From NCBI RefSeq assembly GCF_007826885.1, contig NZ_ML675580.1:62001-126000 (forward strand): a stretch of DNA of 64,000 nucleotides, in the 5' to 3' direction. Below, in pieces: positions 39,053-48,734 of the stretch (position 1 is the stretch's first letter; each line of letters begins with the position of its first letter). This DNA is from Candidatus Nitrosocosmicus arcticus. Its GTDB lineage: Archaea; Thermoproteota; Nitrososphaeria; Nitrososphaerales; Nitrososphaeraceae. The notes under the pieces were generated by a model, which saw only the letters and a list, made by a program, of their open reading frames with translations, was not told where the DNA came from and made no database searches. The translations under genes and the position numbers were made by a program.

Positions 39053-40091
39053 TCATATTTTTTGATTATCTGACAAGTCTAATCCTTTCTTCCGTAAAGT
39101 GTAATAAATCGATCCAAATCCCAGACTAACCACTACTATCTGTGCTATTTGACCAACATAAGGTACCGGAACCATAAAGACAAGACTAAGAATGACAAAA
39201 CCAATTAGAAAGGAAAGTATATAATTAATGCTAGAGGCTGAAGAACGCTTAATGGACTGGAGAATCTTTTTTCCAATCGCAAATGATACAAAGAATGTAG
39301 ACATCATCAATCCTAACAGAAAAACCAATAATCCAAAAGCCGAAATTGGTAAACCTATTATTGTTATGGCAGATAGCAAAATTACAAAGGTAAACAAAAT
39401 AATTAAAGCAAAACCTACTATGATATTTTTTACTACAGCCTTACCCATGATTACACTAACCCCATTGAATTGAATCGGTAATAATCTAACAAGTATTATA
39501 CCAAGTAATCCAAATACAATAGTTACGGATATCATAAGAATATCTAACCACCCCCCCCCCCTAGGTCTGGCATCATTACACCGTGATTTGTTAGATCCAA
39601 TTTTCCGATGCTGCCGGAATTCTGAAAATTATCTGTGAATGCCACTAACTGTCCTGTAACTTTAACCTCGTTATTGACGCTTCCTGCAGCATTATATGAG
39701 TCTTTTTCTATAACAGCTGTCTGATCAATTTTGATGTTGTTACCTGTTAATAGTGCATTTTTTGATTACCTTTAAGCTCTATATTATCTGCGGCTACGAC
39801 AATCTTACCTGAAACATCAGAATTTATCAATACTTGGCCAGCCGCAATAATATGATCTCCATCTATGGGCGCGTTAATTTCGACAACACCTCCAAATAGT
39901 ATAGCACAGCTCAGAGGTGAATTAATACTAATTACGCCCCCAGAAATAATTACATCGTCATCCTCTATAGTTTCATCTACTGATATTTGATCACCCGATA
40001 ATATTTGAAGACCAAAGGAATTGTCAAGCGTAATGGATGACAGTAATAGCGGATTAGCAACCATTAATATCATAAACAACCATCCTTTCAT
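39053..40091 (-). pseudogene. Bactofilin-like polymer-forming membrane protein split by two homopolymer shifts
   Basis: Part one (from ATG 40091) has a signal segment and repeated short strands, such as IEDDDVIISGGVISINSPLS and IDGDHIIAAGQVLINSDVSG, typical of polymer-forming beta-helix proteins. It ends early at a run of six A. Adding one A restores NALLTGNNIKIDQTAVIEKD and more strands, until a run of 11 C (39551-39561). Restoring phase there leads into WLDILMISVTIVFGLL and four membrane helices ending LDLSDNQKI. The intact gene would be secreted beta-helix plus membrane domain. It may be a pseudogene, phase-variable, or contain two assembly errors. Confidence 0.75.
39551..39561. repeat. 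11-base C homopolymer inside a coding region
   Basis: An uninterrupted run of 11 C (G on the coding strand) at the frameshift of the polymer-forming protein. Very unusual in a genome this AT-rich and prone to slippage. A 10-C run also lies in noncoding DNA at 32760-32769. Confidence 0.95.
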
Positions 40092-40408
40092 GTCTCTGAT
40101 TTTATTGAGTATAATTCTATGAATTAAACCATCATCTAATAAATTGATGATGTCAACTATACATTACATTTTAATAATTCTTTATTGCCCTAGTGGATAT
40201 TTTTTTCTTCATTCTTTCAATGAGGTCTCACTGAGATAAAAAATTATAATATTTGAAACTGGATGCCTGCGATGTCATAGGATTAAAGAAACGAATCTTT
40301 TGATTCATTGAATCTTACTATTTGTCGAATTCATGAAAAAATTTTAAGTAAAAAAAAGCAGATAAAATGGATGTCAAATAAATTTATGAACTTATGTTCA
40401 TCTGACTT
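40092..40408. other. Intergenic, about 320 bp
   Basis: No feature recognised. Confidence 0.5.
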
Positions 40409-40654
40409 TTATGGCTTTTCCATTGGGTTACCGTACCTGTCATTATCCAAAGCACCTTTAAAAACTCGGTCATAACAGGCTTCTGCATCATCTAAAGAAA
40501 ATGTGGATTCGCTGTTTGCTACTCTCGTTGTACAATTAAAGTATCGTGTAAGTGCATTAGCGGTATCGACAATGGTTACCTGAGAAATTATTATTACTGA
40601 AAATAAGATACAAAATATTTTCAGCAATACTCTATTAGACATGCTGACATACAT
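40409..40654 (-). CDS. Small secreted two-cysteine protein, paired with 40665-41114
   Basis: 81 residues from ATG 40654 (or MSNR four codons later). Signal peptide ending TANALTR. The mature part, YFNCTTRVANSESTFSLDDA followed by ACYDRVFKGAL, has a Cys...CYxxVF layout also found in the upstream protein (FYDCIDEK...MCYNEVF). The two genes are 10 bases apart and are probably co-transcribed paralogues. Confidence 0.6.
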   Translation of the reverse strand: MYVSMSNRVLLKIFCILFSVIIISQVTIVDTANALTRYFNCTTRVANSESTFSLDDAEACYDRVFKGALDNDRYGNPMEKP

Positions 40655-40664
40655 CTTCTTTCAA

Positions 40665-41114
40665 TCAACCTGTAAACCCAAATAGCGAATTGAACCTTTC
40701 AATATCACTACGCTCAGAATTATCATTTGATGATTGTGCATCAGAATTATCATTTGATGATTGTGCATCAGAATTATCATTTGATGATTGTGCATCAGAA
40801 TTATCATTTGATGATTGTGCATCAGAATTAGCAATAAACACTTCATTGTAACACATATTTACCTCATGTTTGGTTGGTTCTTTTTCAAAATACGGATCTA
40901 CTTCAACACCTTTACTCTCGTCTACTTTTTCATCAATGCAATCATAAAATACTGGTAGGCCAGTATCTAAAGTGGCATTCCCGGTTTGAATTGGTATCAA
41001 ATCTACTGCCTGACCAAATGATAAATTTCCTTGAACAAAAGTAGTGGCCATCATTATGGTAACAGTTGTGAAAAATATTGAAAAGGTTAATGAATCTCTA
41101 AATCCATAAATCAT
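40665..41114 (-). CDS. Secreted protein with four SDAQSSNDN repeats
   Basis: 149 residues from ATG 41114 with an N-terminal signal (ending NLSFGQA). The central FYDCIDEKVDESKGVEVDP and VNMCYNEVF share the Cys pattern of the next gene. A low-complexity stretch of four exact SDAQSSNDN units follows (residues 97-132), then a short end FNSLFGFTG. The repeat is probably a flexible spacer. First gene of a two-gene operon with 40409-40654. Confidence 0.65.
   Translation of the reverse strand: MIYGFRDSLTFSIFFTTVTIMMATTFVQGNLSFGQAVDLIPIQTGNATLDTGLPVFYDCIDEKVDESKGVEVDPYFEKEPTKHEVNMCYNEVFIANSDAQSSNDNSDAQSSNDNSDAQSSNDNSDAQSSNDNSERSDIERFNSLFGFTG
40714..40821. repeat. Four perfect 27-bp tandem repeats in gene
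   Basis: TCAGAATTATCATTTGATGA plus TTGTGCA occurs four times without change, encoding the SDAQSSNDN units. Perfect DNA identity indicates recent expansion. Confidence 0.95.
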
Positions 41115-41405
41115 ACAGTTTTAATATGGAGAAATAATTTAACCTATTCTACAATTTCATAATCTTATTTTAATCATAACAATTTTAAGATACAATCTTA
41201 GTTCATAATATAATTAGAGTATTTACTATGGCAATGAATTTTAATTTCGGATTAAATTATTAATTCGCATAGAATCAGCCTTTCTTCCTTTTGAATAAAT
41301 CGAATCGTTATTAAAATGTAGTATCATTCTCATAAAATGATCATTCATAATGGTTAAATACATGATTATCAAATAAAAAAAATATTTATTGTACATGAAA
41401 AAAAT

Positions 41406-41684
41406 TTATTGTTGGCCTGAAGCCCAGTTGCCTTCTTTATTTTGAGACTGCAGTCCTAAATTATTACATGAAAGTATGATTGCCTCGCCGGAAACACATT
41501 GTGCCCCTTGGCTAACATACTGCCCTTGCTCATCAATCACCTGCTCTGAGCCATTGTGTTCGTTTTTATCTGCAAAAGCCAAGTTGGCATCAAAAGTTGT
41601 AACTGAGGTGATTAAAGAGGCCGTAACAAAGATTGTAAGAATATCAAGCCTAGCAGATATTGTTATGTTACTCATTATTATCAT
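41406..41684 (-). CDS. Small secreted protein ending in SCNN...GQQ
   Basis: About 92 residues (ATG 41684, or ATG 41675 as MSNITIS). Signal segment LTIFVTASLITSVTTFD with a cut near LAFA. The mature part is DKNEHNGSEQVIDEQGQYVS, then GAQCVSGEAIILSCNNLGLQ, ending ASGQQ. Its end resembles that of the 36990-37301 protein. It has a Cys near GAQC and another in SCNN. Confidence 0.6.
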   Translation of the reverse strand: MIIMSNITISARLDILTIFVTASLITSVTTFDANLAFADKNEHNGSEQVIDEQGQYVSQGAQCVSGEAIILSCNNLGLQSQNKEGNWASGQQ

Positions 41685-42014
41685 AATCTATAGTTAGAAG
41701 ATTATTTATCATAGTTTGGGATCATAATACGGTATTTTTTTCCTATAATATTAAACTTGATCTCCATAATAAATTGTTCTCTCATGATTCTTTCCTGTTA
41801 TATTTTAACACAATAGTGACATTATTCATTTATAATCGAGAATAAAAGTTTTACAGTTGTATATTTCCGAAGATATATCAAAAGTAATTTCTAAAGCTGA
41901 GTATTATATTGAGGAGCCGTTTTAAGGAAAACTGGATTCAAACAATTTAAGCAAATTTAATTATAGATCATATGGTAATAACCGACAGAAATACCAGGCT
42001 GACCCCCATTTAGT
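41685..42014. other. Intergenic before the tRNA-end relic
   Basis: No gene. It leads into the att-like relic at 42015. Confidence 0.45.
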
Positions 42015-42062
42015 GTCAGATTTGAAGTGGCCCAGTGGGCTTACTACTGATATCGATTCTTA
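42015..42062. other. tRNA-Met 3'-end relic (att-like), copy with flank
   Basis: GTCAGATTTGAAGTGGCCCA (42015-42034) matches GTCAGATTTGACGTGGGCCCA at 62256-62276, the 3' end of tRNA-Met plus the flank on the integrase side. Weaker similarity continues about 17 bases further out. The other half, GGGCTTACTACTGATATCGA, matches 59175-59198 (21 of 24). It fits an old element junction. Confidence 0.55.
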
Positions 42063-42499
42063 AAATAGGCTCCATTAAAAGAGACAAATTTCGAATTATA
42101 AAGATTATATAAAAGTTTGAATGGAGTTGGTGCAAGCTAATTTGGGTAAAAAATTCTGGTAAATATTTCAATGATCGTCTAGAATAAATAGATTTATTTT
42201 TACATGTCACGTGACGGTTTCATCATTCTTCATAATTTTTGATGTCTAATAATATAAAATAGAAATATGAACTCTTAATGATAATGTGAATAATGAAAGG
42301 ATGTACACTTTCAATCTAAATCATGCGATAAGGCCTGATTGTGAAGGAAAAATATAAAAGTCTAAAGGATTAAAAGCTATTCTTATACCGCAATTGTGTA
42401 TTATTTTAAGTTAATCTATACTATTAAACTACATTGTAAAATTTTAAGGAAATTGTACAACCTATTCTAAATATATATCAAACTTGTTTTGAATTTATT
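42063..42499. other. Intergenic, about 440 bp
   Basis: No gene recognised between the att-like relic and the decayed secreted-protein gene. Confidence 0.45.
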
Positions 42500-43185
42500 A
42501 TGTATAAAAAAAGTACAGATGCGTTAAAAAAATCAACAAAACCCCTAATTGTGATATCCACCATTGTAACATTATTGATGGCTTCCATCAGTAGTATGCC
42601 CATCATGAGTTCTTCTGCGGTGGACTATGGTTTAGTATCTAAAGATAATAATTCAGGAAGCATTGAAACACATAGCCTTTATAATTGTGTTGGTGAAGGA
42701 AAAACTTGTATTAATATAAATGAAAACAATAATAATATAATCGCCAACAACACGGAATAATACCGCCACTACATATAGAGATAGCTCAACTATTGTTACA
42801 AAAAATAGGAAATGTGTTTCTTTTGGTTGGGATCCTTACAGATTTGTGTATAACGGATTGCAGGCAGATATTGACGATAATGGTAAATTAATATCCGATT
42901 AGAATTTTCTGTAGAACATAGATTACGATCCAAGAACATATCATTACTTAACGGCGACTCAGTTTGGGTGCAATGGGGCTTCCTACTGATCCCGTTTCTT
43001 CAAAAGAGATTCAAATATCTTATGAAATTGTTTTATTTAAGCATTTAGACACTAATCAGTTTAAGGCAAGTTTGAAATTAGATTCTTGCGAAAGAATAGG
43101 ACTCGATAGTCCGCTGAACCATAGGTTAATTTTACCGTTAAATTATAAATTTATCCAGTATAACTATAGTGACATTTCACCATAA
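42500..43185 (+). pseudogene. Decayed secreted-protein gene
   Basis: It starts at ATG 42500 with a signal segment (LIVISTIVTLLMASISSMPI) and runs 86 codons to a TAA at 42760. In the next frame the sequence continues sensibly from the same point: NNTATTYRDSSTIVTKN, then CVSFGWDPYRFVYNGLQADI to a TAG near 42902. A third open stretch (42964-43185: PTDPVSSKEIQISYEIVLFK, FKASLKLDSCERIG) follows. Together they look like one exported protein broken by two lesions, though the last part could be separate. No family. Confidence 0.45.
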
Positions 43186-43692
43186 CAGCAGTTAATCGGA
43201 CCGAGTCTACGTTTCTCTACAAGATAATTTTTGGTTAATCAATATCAATACTTTACATTTGGAATCATTTTTGTCTCATGACGTTAGTGATATATTTAAG
43301 AAAGAATTAGCATGCCAAAAGATGTTTTATTGAGCAAAATTATAATTACATACGTCACAAATGGTACTAAGTGCTAGTATACCAACTCCAATAAAGATCA
43401 TAGAGCCATCAGTTACATTTTTTAAAATCGCCATGAATCAAATTGTTAACCCCCTGCACGAGATTTTATCATCTATTACTAGTACGTTCAATGATGATAT
43501 TATTGACAAATAATATTTGAATATAATATACACCATTTAGAACATAGTAATAAATATTGGATTTTCATGTTCCATTCAGTATTCAAAATGAAATTATTGT
43601 AGGTACATTATATATATAAACTATATAGCTAATTGTTATATACCATTCCCCCTTTCAATATGTTTATAATTAAGCAAGAATATGAGTCAACA
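43186..43692. other. Intergenic, about 500 bp
   Basis: It holds one 50-codon open frame (43361-43513, MVLSASIPTPIKIIEPS...) with no promoter at the usual distance and no family. Otherwise empty. Confidence 0.4.
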
Positions 43693-44034
43693 ATGAATAT
43701 TCATTTAGCAATGGTATCTGTTCTGTTAATGACAGGTACTATGATCATAGGTAGCATTATTAGTGTAATACCTACACAAGCACTAGAGAACGATTGGTGT
43801 TGGAAGGATCCTAATGGTGACTACTATCAAAAACACAAAGAGTATTGCGATGCATATTATAACTGTATAGAACCACCATATGCAGGTAAGGAAGATAGTT
43901 GTGATGAGTACTATGGCTACTGCGGAAACGAGTGGTACTATAACAACAATGAATATTGCAAAGAAGTATGGGAAAAACCATCCAGCAGCAGTGGTAGTTC
44001 ATCTAACAGCGGAGGCAGTAACTCAGGATATTAA
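43693..44034 (+). CDS. Secreted Cys/Tyr-rich small protein
   Basis: 113 residues from ATG 43693, chosen over an upstream in-frame ATG (43633) because it starts directly before the signal segment (MNIHLAMVSVLLMTGTMIIG, cut near TQA). The mature part holds eight Cys among Tyr and Asn: WCWKDPNGDYYQKHKEYCDA, YYNCIEPPY, SCDEYYGYCGNEWYY, EYCKEVW. A Ser/Gly tail follows. Likely a disulfide-bonded surface protein. No known family. Confidence 0.65.
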   Translation: MNIHLAMVSVLLMTGTMIIGSIISVIPTQALENDWCWKDPNGDYYQKHKEYCDAYYNCIEPPYAGKEDSCDEYYGYCGNEWYYNNNEYCKEVWEKPSSSSGSSSNSGGSNSGY

Positions 44035-44592
44035 ATCAATATCCATTTTTTTCAGTATTTAATTGACATTAAATTTTTAATAATTAAAACTTGAACTATT
44101 GATCATCCCTCCTTAATAGAATAAATAAATTTATCTCATCTATAGTATACTCTTTATATATTTAAGCCATGGATGTATTATACTAGATATATTCATTATA
44201 CATTTCACCCCAAGGCGTGGGTGAATTATGTTGCCACCAATCCGTGATTGTTCTAAACGAAGGAAGATTGGTCGTATTTAACTCTTCAATGTTTTTGTTC
44301 TTTTATTGTTGTTATTTTCTTCCTTTCCCTTTCCTTGATTTTCATAATAATAACAGACATTCAACATTCAGAGGTCCAATATTTTACAGTTATTGGCTTG
44401 ATTTGTAACTTAATTAACTTGGATTGGATTTCATCATAAATAGTTTTGATAATAGGAGTATGAACCTGATACTACAACTAGGGATTAAACAGCCTTCTCC
44501 AATATAATGAATTTTAGGATATTTTAGCTGTGATAACTATTTAAGAACCTGTTTTGTTGAAATCTTAATAATATCTGTGATGAATAATTATC
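44035..44592. other. Intergenic, about 560 bp
   Basis: A 63-codon plus frame (44217-44408) lacks features. No gene supported. Confidence 0.45.
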
Positions 44593-44769
44593 ATGCCCAT
44601 AGTTAATGTGCAAATGTATAGCGGGAAAAATCAAAGGGAAAAAGACATATTAGCAGTAGCAATTATTGAAGATGTATCTAAAATACTATCTGTAAGTGAA
44701 GAAGAAGTTATGATACTATTTACAGAAGCACCTCATGGAAAGTAGGATGCTGCTGGCATGCGTCTCTGA
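44593..44769 (+). pseudogene. 4-oxalocrotonate tautomerase-like gene with in-frame TAG
   Basis: MPIVNVQMYSGKNQREKDIL, AVAIIEDVSKILSVSEEEVM and ILFTEAPHGK match the tautomerase family, with the catalytic Pro right after the initiator Met. A TAG (44743-44745) follows, and the same frame continues DAAGMRL to TGA at 44769. Family members run about 58-62 residues and often have Trp after this Lys-like position (as in ENW), so TGG to TAG is the likely change. The 50-residue product still has the catalytic residue and most of the beta-alpha-beta unit, but loses the end used in oligomer contacts. Confidence 0.7.
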
Positions 44770-45021
44770 TCGCTACTACCCCGATCTGTTCTTTAAAAGA
44801 GAATGTGGAATCTATTTATGTATTATCAAAGAATTGAGATTAATATCGCAATCATTTCTTGTAATTAGTAAGATAATAGACATCTGCCAATTCCGTCCTT
44901 AAATGGATTAACATCATAATTCCAACTTGAGCATTCCAGATGACTTTGGTTGACTCCACTTATAATTCTAATATTATCAATTGGCGATATGATTAAATAA
45001 AATAGATGATAGATTATTTCA

Positions 45022-46131
45022 ATGAAAATTAAGATTAATAAACCAGATATATTTGTAACAGGAATTCTGATTGCTGCTATGTTTTTGTTTAGTTCTTATG
45101 CGATAATTAGTTTTGCGCAAACACAAACCTCCTCAAATCATACACAAACCTCCTCAAATCATACACAAACCTCCTCAAATCATACACAAACCTCCTCAAA
45201 TCATACACAAACCTCCTCAAATCATACACAAACCTCCTCAAAACAAGAATCAAATCTAAATCCAATATTTATTACGCATAGGGCAAGCAATAGTGTTTTG
45301 ACATTGCCCAGTGAAAAGGTATGGCCTGCTGGTCGAGATATGACATACATAGATGCAACAGATGATGGAAAAATTATTGTCGCTACAAGCACCGGCGACG
45401 ATCAAATTGTTGTATTTAATGGCACTAATGGTAATATAATTAATAAAATAAAGGTAGGCGAATATCCAACGGGAATCAAAATATCACCTAATAAAAAATT
45501 TGTAATTGTTCCTAATCAACTTCCGGGTACAGCAAGCATCATAGATTTAGAAAAAATGAAAGTTATTGATGAAATAAAGGTAGGGAAGATTCCGCATAAT
45601 ACAGTATTCTCGCCGAATGGGACCAAAGCATATTTGACCATTCAAGGAGAAGACAAAGTTGTAGTTTTTGATGTAAATGATTCCTTTAAGAAAACTGCAG
45701 AAATTAAGGTGGCTCAGGGCCCACATAATTTAGACATTACAGGAGATGGCAAATTACTTTTTGTAGCTAATGCTGCGTCAAGCGATGTTGCAGCTATTAA
45801 CACAACCACGCTTAAAATCATCAAGAAAATTCCAGTAACCTTAGGTCATCATGGTATAGATATATCCCCTAATGATAAAAGAGCATATGTTTCTGGAGTA
45901 GGTGATGATAAGATAAGTGTAATTGATGTGGATAAATTAGAATTAATAAAGCAAGTAACAGTAGGCAAAGGACCTCACGGTATACGTACAAGCTCCGACG
46001 GAAAAAATATTTATGTTGCTGTAACTAATACTAATGAGCTTGTGGTAATCAATACCGATACATTGGCGGTATCTGAAAAAATACCTGTAGGAAAGATTCC
46101 CTTCTGGATAGCTGTTCCAGGAAATACTTAA
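45022..46131 (+). CDS. Secreted YVTN beta-propeller protein
   Basis: 369 residues from ATG 45022. Signal/anchor helix at residues 10-32, then a spacer of six HTQTSSN-type heptads (33-75), then a seven-bladed YVTN/YncE-like propeller. Repeated blade marks include KVGEYPTGIKISPNKKFVIV, KVGKIPHNTVFSPNGTKAYL, VAQGPHNLDITGDGKLLFVA, VTLGHHGIDISPNDKRAYVS and VGKGPHGIRTSSDGKNIYVA. Such propellers are common in archaeal surface proteins and in copper-linked electron transfer, but no specific ligand can be named. Complete. Confidence 0.9.
   Translation: MKIKINKPDIFVTGILIAAMFLFSSYAIISFAQTQTSSNHTQTSSNHTQTSSNHTQTSSNHTQTSSNHTQTSSKQESNLNPIFITHRASNSVLTLPSEKVWPAGRDMTYIDATDDGKIIVATSTGDDQIVVFNGTNGNIINKIKVGEYPTGIKISPNKKFVIVPNQLPGTASIIDLEKMKVIDEIKVGKIPHNTVFSPNGTKAYLTIQGEDKVVVFDVNDSFKKTAEIKVAQGPHNLDITGDGKLLFVANAASSDVAAINTTTLKIIKKIPVTLGHHGIDISPNDKRAYVSGVGDDKISVIDVDKLELIKQVTVGKGPHGIRTSSDGKNIYVAVTNTNELVVINTDTLAVSEKIPVGKIPFWIAVPGNT
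45121..45243. repeat. Five and a part 21-bp tandem repeats in gene
   Basis: ACACAAACCTCCTCAAATCA plus T repeats five times exactly, with a partial sixth unit, encoding the TQTSSNH spacer between the membrane anchor and the propeller. Confidence 0.95.
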
Positions 46132-46385
46132 TTTGTCTTATCTGCATATATGTTTGACAAAATTATCACATTTTTCGGGAAAAGTAGTTCCCTCTGTACT
46201 AACATGATCAAAAAAATTTTGTAGCCTTTTTTGTATTTGCCTACTATTTTTGGTAATTCGAGATTCTGAAACTACAGAGACGATAAAGGGTTTCTTTATC
46301 TAATTGAATAGAATTTTTTGAGTATGATTTTGACAAAGAAACTAGAGGATCAAAAAAATCACATTAATTTTGTAATAGCAATACT

Positions 46386-46613
46386 TCAGATATTAGAAAT
46401 TTCATTATAAGACTTACAACCAGGACATTGTAAAACCACATCACCTTGATTGTAGGCAAGTACATTCTCAACCAAAACGAATTCGCAGTTTCCACAAACG
46501 AGTGACTCAAGTTCGATCCCCTTAACCAATGCATCCTTATCATGCGTACTAAAAACAGTTCGTGTTCCTTTCTCAGGTGGAGGTATAACCCGAAGTTTGA
46601 CTATTTTTGTCAT
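46386..46613 (-). CDS. Small zinc-ribbon protein
   Basis: 75 residues from ATG 46613 (MTKIVKLRVIPPPEKGTRTV), chosen over a start 18 codons upstream that adds unlikely sequence. Four Cys in two pairs, VCGNCEFVLV and QCPGCKSYNEI, form a zinc ribbon of rubredoxin/rubrerythrin-like spacing. No DNA-binding extension. Function unknown. Confidence 0.7.
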   Translation of the reverse strand: MTKIVKLRVIPPPEKGTRTVFSTHDKDALVKGIELESLVCGNCEFVLVENVLAYNQGDVVLQCPGCKSYNEISNI

Positions 46614-47707
46614 ATGACATTCATTTGCATTATCAGATTTAAAGGATCCTAATATTTTTATCAACATAGCTTAATTCGTGAATAAAATTTATCAAGTTCA
46701 CCATAGGTGTATTATTTAAAATTTCCCTGAGAATCAGTAAGAGTTTTTTGCTCAAATGAAATCTTAATAAATTTAAAACCAAACCGGATATCCAAATGAT
46801 TACCTTCCACATTAGACGGGTTGGTAAAATTTTTTGCATTTTCATCAAATAGGACTCCAGCTAGGCCATTAATTAAAAAAATCTCCAGCCTTATTTTATA
46901 CGTGTCTCTGGTGACTAGAATTCTGAAAGTTAATAGATCACATTGTTATTTCTTTTCTCATGAAACTTGCCTCCGTTTATTTACAAGTTTCATAACCCTA
47001 TCTGCTGTATGTTTATTCCCATTAATAGCATAATGAATTCATATTCGGTCCATGTTATCCCGGATTTCTAAAACTTTTTTGTTCGATTCGAATTAACATC
47101 TGAAATAAAATATTGATCAAACCATATCTTTTTTTACCTTGTCAAGATAAATAGAGCCCGTGACAGGGCGGATCTACAACGGCTATTTTGTGAGTTTCCC
47201 TTTGTATAGAAAGACCACCCTCCCATACGTCCCATTTATGGAAGATAACATTCTGAGCAAAAGGATAACACACACTTAAAAAAACATCGAATCACTAGAA
47301 ACCATGTTCTCTGAAGTCTCTATACTATTTTCCCCCACATTCCTCTCTATCTTTTACCTCCAGGCTCTCAGGCATCGACCTGACAAGAGGGAATGCTGAA
47401 TGAATCTTAGTTCCTCTAGCCAAAAAAGGTTTTATTTTTAGCATATTTAAATTTGTGGACTGAACGAAAAAATATATATAATACAGAGGAACGTTGTGCA
47501 AAGTTGCCCGTAATCCTACAAATTAGTATTGACACAGTTTATGAACATTCTTTTTGGTAATATGTAGTATGTATACTGCATTATTTTTTACAATAAAAAT
47601 TTGGTCATGTATTCGGAATAGTAATACGAGATCTGTTATTTCAATATACTGCTTATGTCAAAACTTTGAGGTTCAATTTCATTAGTATGTAATGAAAAGT
47701 TTTTTTG
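46614..47707. other. 1.1-kb spacer
   Basis: Two overlapping 70-codon frames (46639-47033) have no features. The remainder has many stops in all frames. No RNA gene recognised. Confidence 0.5.
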
Positions 47708-48424
47708 TTATTTTACATATGCACCCAGCAGGCTCCCAACTACAAAGGCTACTACTGCAGCAATTCCCCCCATCATTAACGTATTTAAGCCAGATCTTAT
47801 AGGCGATTTGTTAACAACTTTTCCCTTTACTAGTCCAATTGAAAAAAAAGAAATGGCAGTAAATATAATCGAATAGGAAAAAACATTGTCTATAGTATAT
47901 ATCGAATCCGATAATTCAAAATATATAAAATATACAAAAATAAACGGAACTAATGGAATCAAACCAACCAAGTAAAATGCAAAAAAAGTTGTAACTGCTT
48001 TGTATATCGGATTTTCATTATTATTGTGTATTGGTCCTATTTTCTCTTCCATCATAGTATCAACCCAAATCTTTCTTTTTGAAATAATGACTTTAGCAAT
48101 ATTTTCAAGCAATTCTTCTTTAAATCCCTTCTCAGAATAGATATCTTTAATTTCTTGTATTTTCTGAGCAGGATTATTTTCGATCTCCCATTCTTCTCTT
48201 TTTCTTTCTCTTTGAATAGATTCAATTCTTGATTTTGTCGATAGATAATTGCCTATGGCCATCGCAAAACCATCTGCAAATAGATTTGCAAATCCTAGTA
48301 TCAAAACAACAGAAGGAGAAAGCGAAGCTCCCACTACTCCAGCTACAATTGCAAAAGTTGTAACAGCACCATCAGTTGCACCATATACAAAATCCTCAAT
48401 TGACCATTTCAATAACAGAAACAC
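47708..48424 (-). CDS. VIT1/CCC1-family iron/manganese transporter
   Basis: 238 residues from a GTG at 48424. The first helices contain [20 protein letters not shown] and [20 protein letters not shown], the conserved DG...T and GxxNLxADGxSMxxGxYL motifs of the vacuolar iron transporter family. A charged cytoplasmic segment (residues 65-120, REEWEIENN...) carries the Glu-rich metal-binding helix pair, and three further helices complete the five-helix fold ([29 protein letters not shown]). Likely exports or sequesters Fe(II) or Mn(II). Confidence 0.9.
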   Translation of the reverse strand: MFLLLKWSIEDFVYGATDGAVTTFAIVAGVVGASLSPSVVLILGFANLFADGFAMAIGNYLSTKSRIESIQRERKREEWEIENNPAQKIQEIKDIYSEKGFKEELLENIAKVIISKRKIWVDTMMEEKIGPIHNNNENPIYKAVTTFFAFYLVGLIPLVPFIFVYFIYFELSDSIYTIDNVFSYSIIFTAISFFSIGLVKGKVVNKSPIRSGLNTLMMGGIAAVVAFVVGSLLGAYVK

Positions 48425-48661
48425 GTCATTGTACTATATTATACATTATGGTTCGAAAATGCTATGATACAAATAAGAAAATAACAGGTAATAAGTTCAC
48501 TGATATGATTCGATATTATAAGTCCCACTGGAGAAAATGAGACTTTAATGAGTTCCATTACCTATAATTATGGCCTAAAAACTTCGATTCATCGATGAAA
48601 ACATCCACTTATGTAAAATGTCGATGAAAAGTTATATTAGCTATATGACCTTATTGTGTTT

Positions 48662-48734
48662 CTTAATGTAGTTTAATGGCAGAACGACTAGCAGTGAACT
48701 AGTAAGAGGAAGGGTTCAAATCCCCCCATCAATT
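48662..48734 (+). pseudogene. Degenerate tRNA, anticodon position GTG (His-like)
   Basis: The cloverleaf is still visible. D arm GTTT/GAAC with loop AATGGCA; anticodon stem ACTAG/CTAGT with loop CAGTGAA (anticodon GTG); T loop TTCAAAT. Defects: acceptor stem with two mismatches of seven, T stem with two mismatches of five, and A in place of U33. It is probably a tRNA-His relic, perhaps left by an integration event. Confidence 0.45.

Noticed and set aside
40714-40821. Four regularly spaced repeats, considered as a CRISPR array
   Set aside because: The units are directly adjacent without spacers and encode protein repeats. No CRISPR array or cas gene was seen anywhere in the window.
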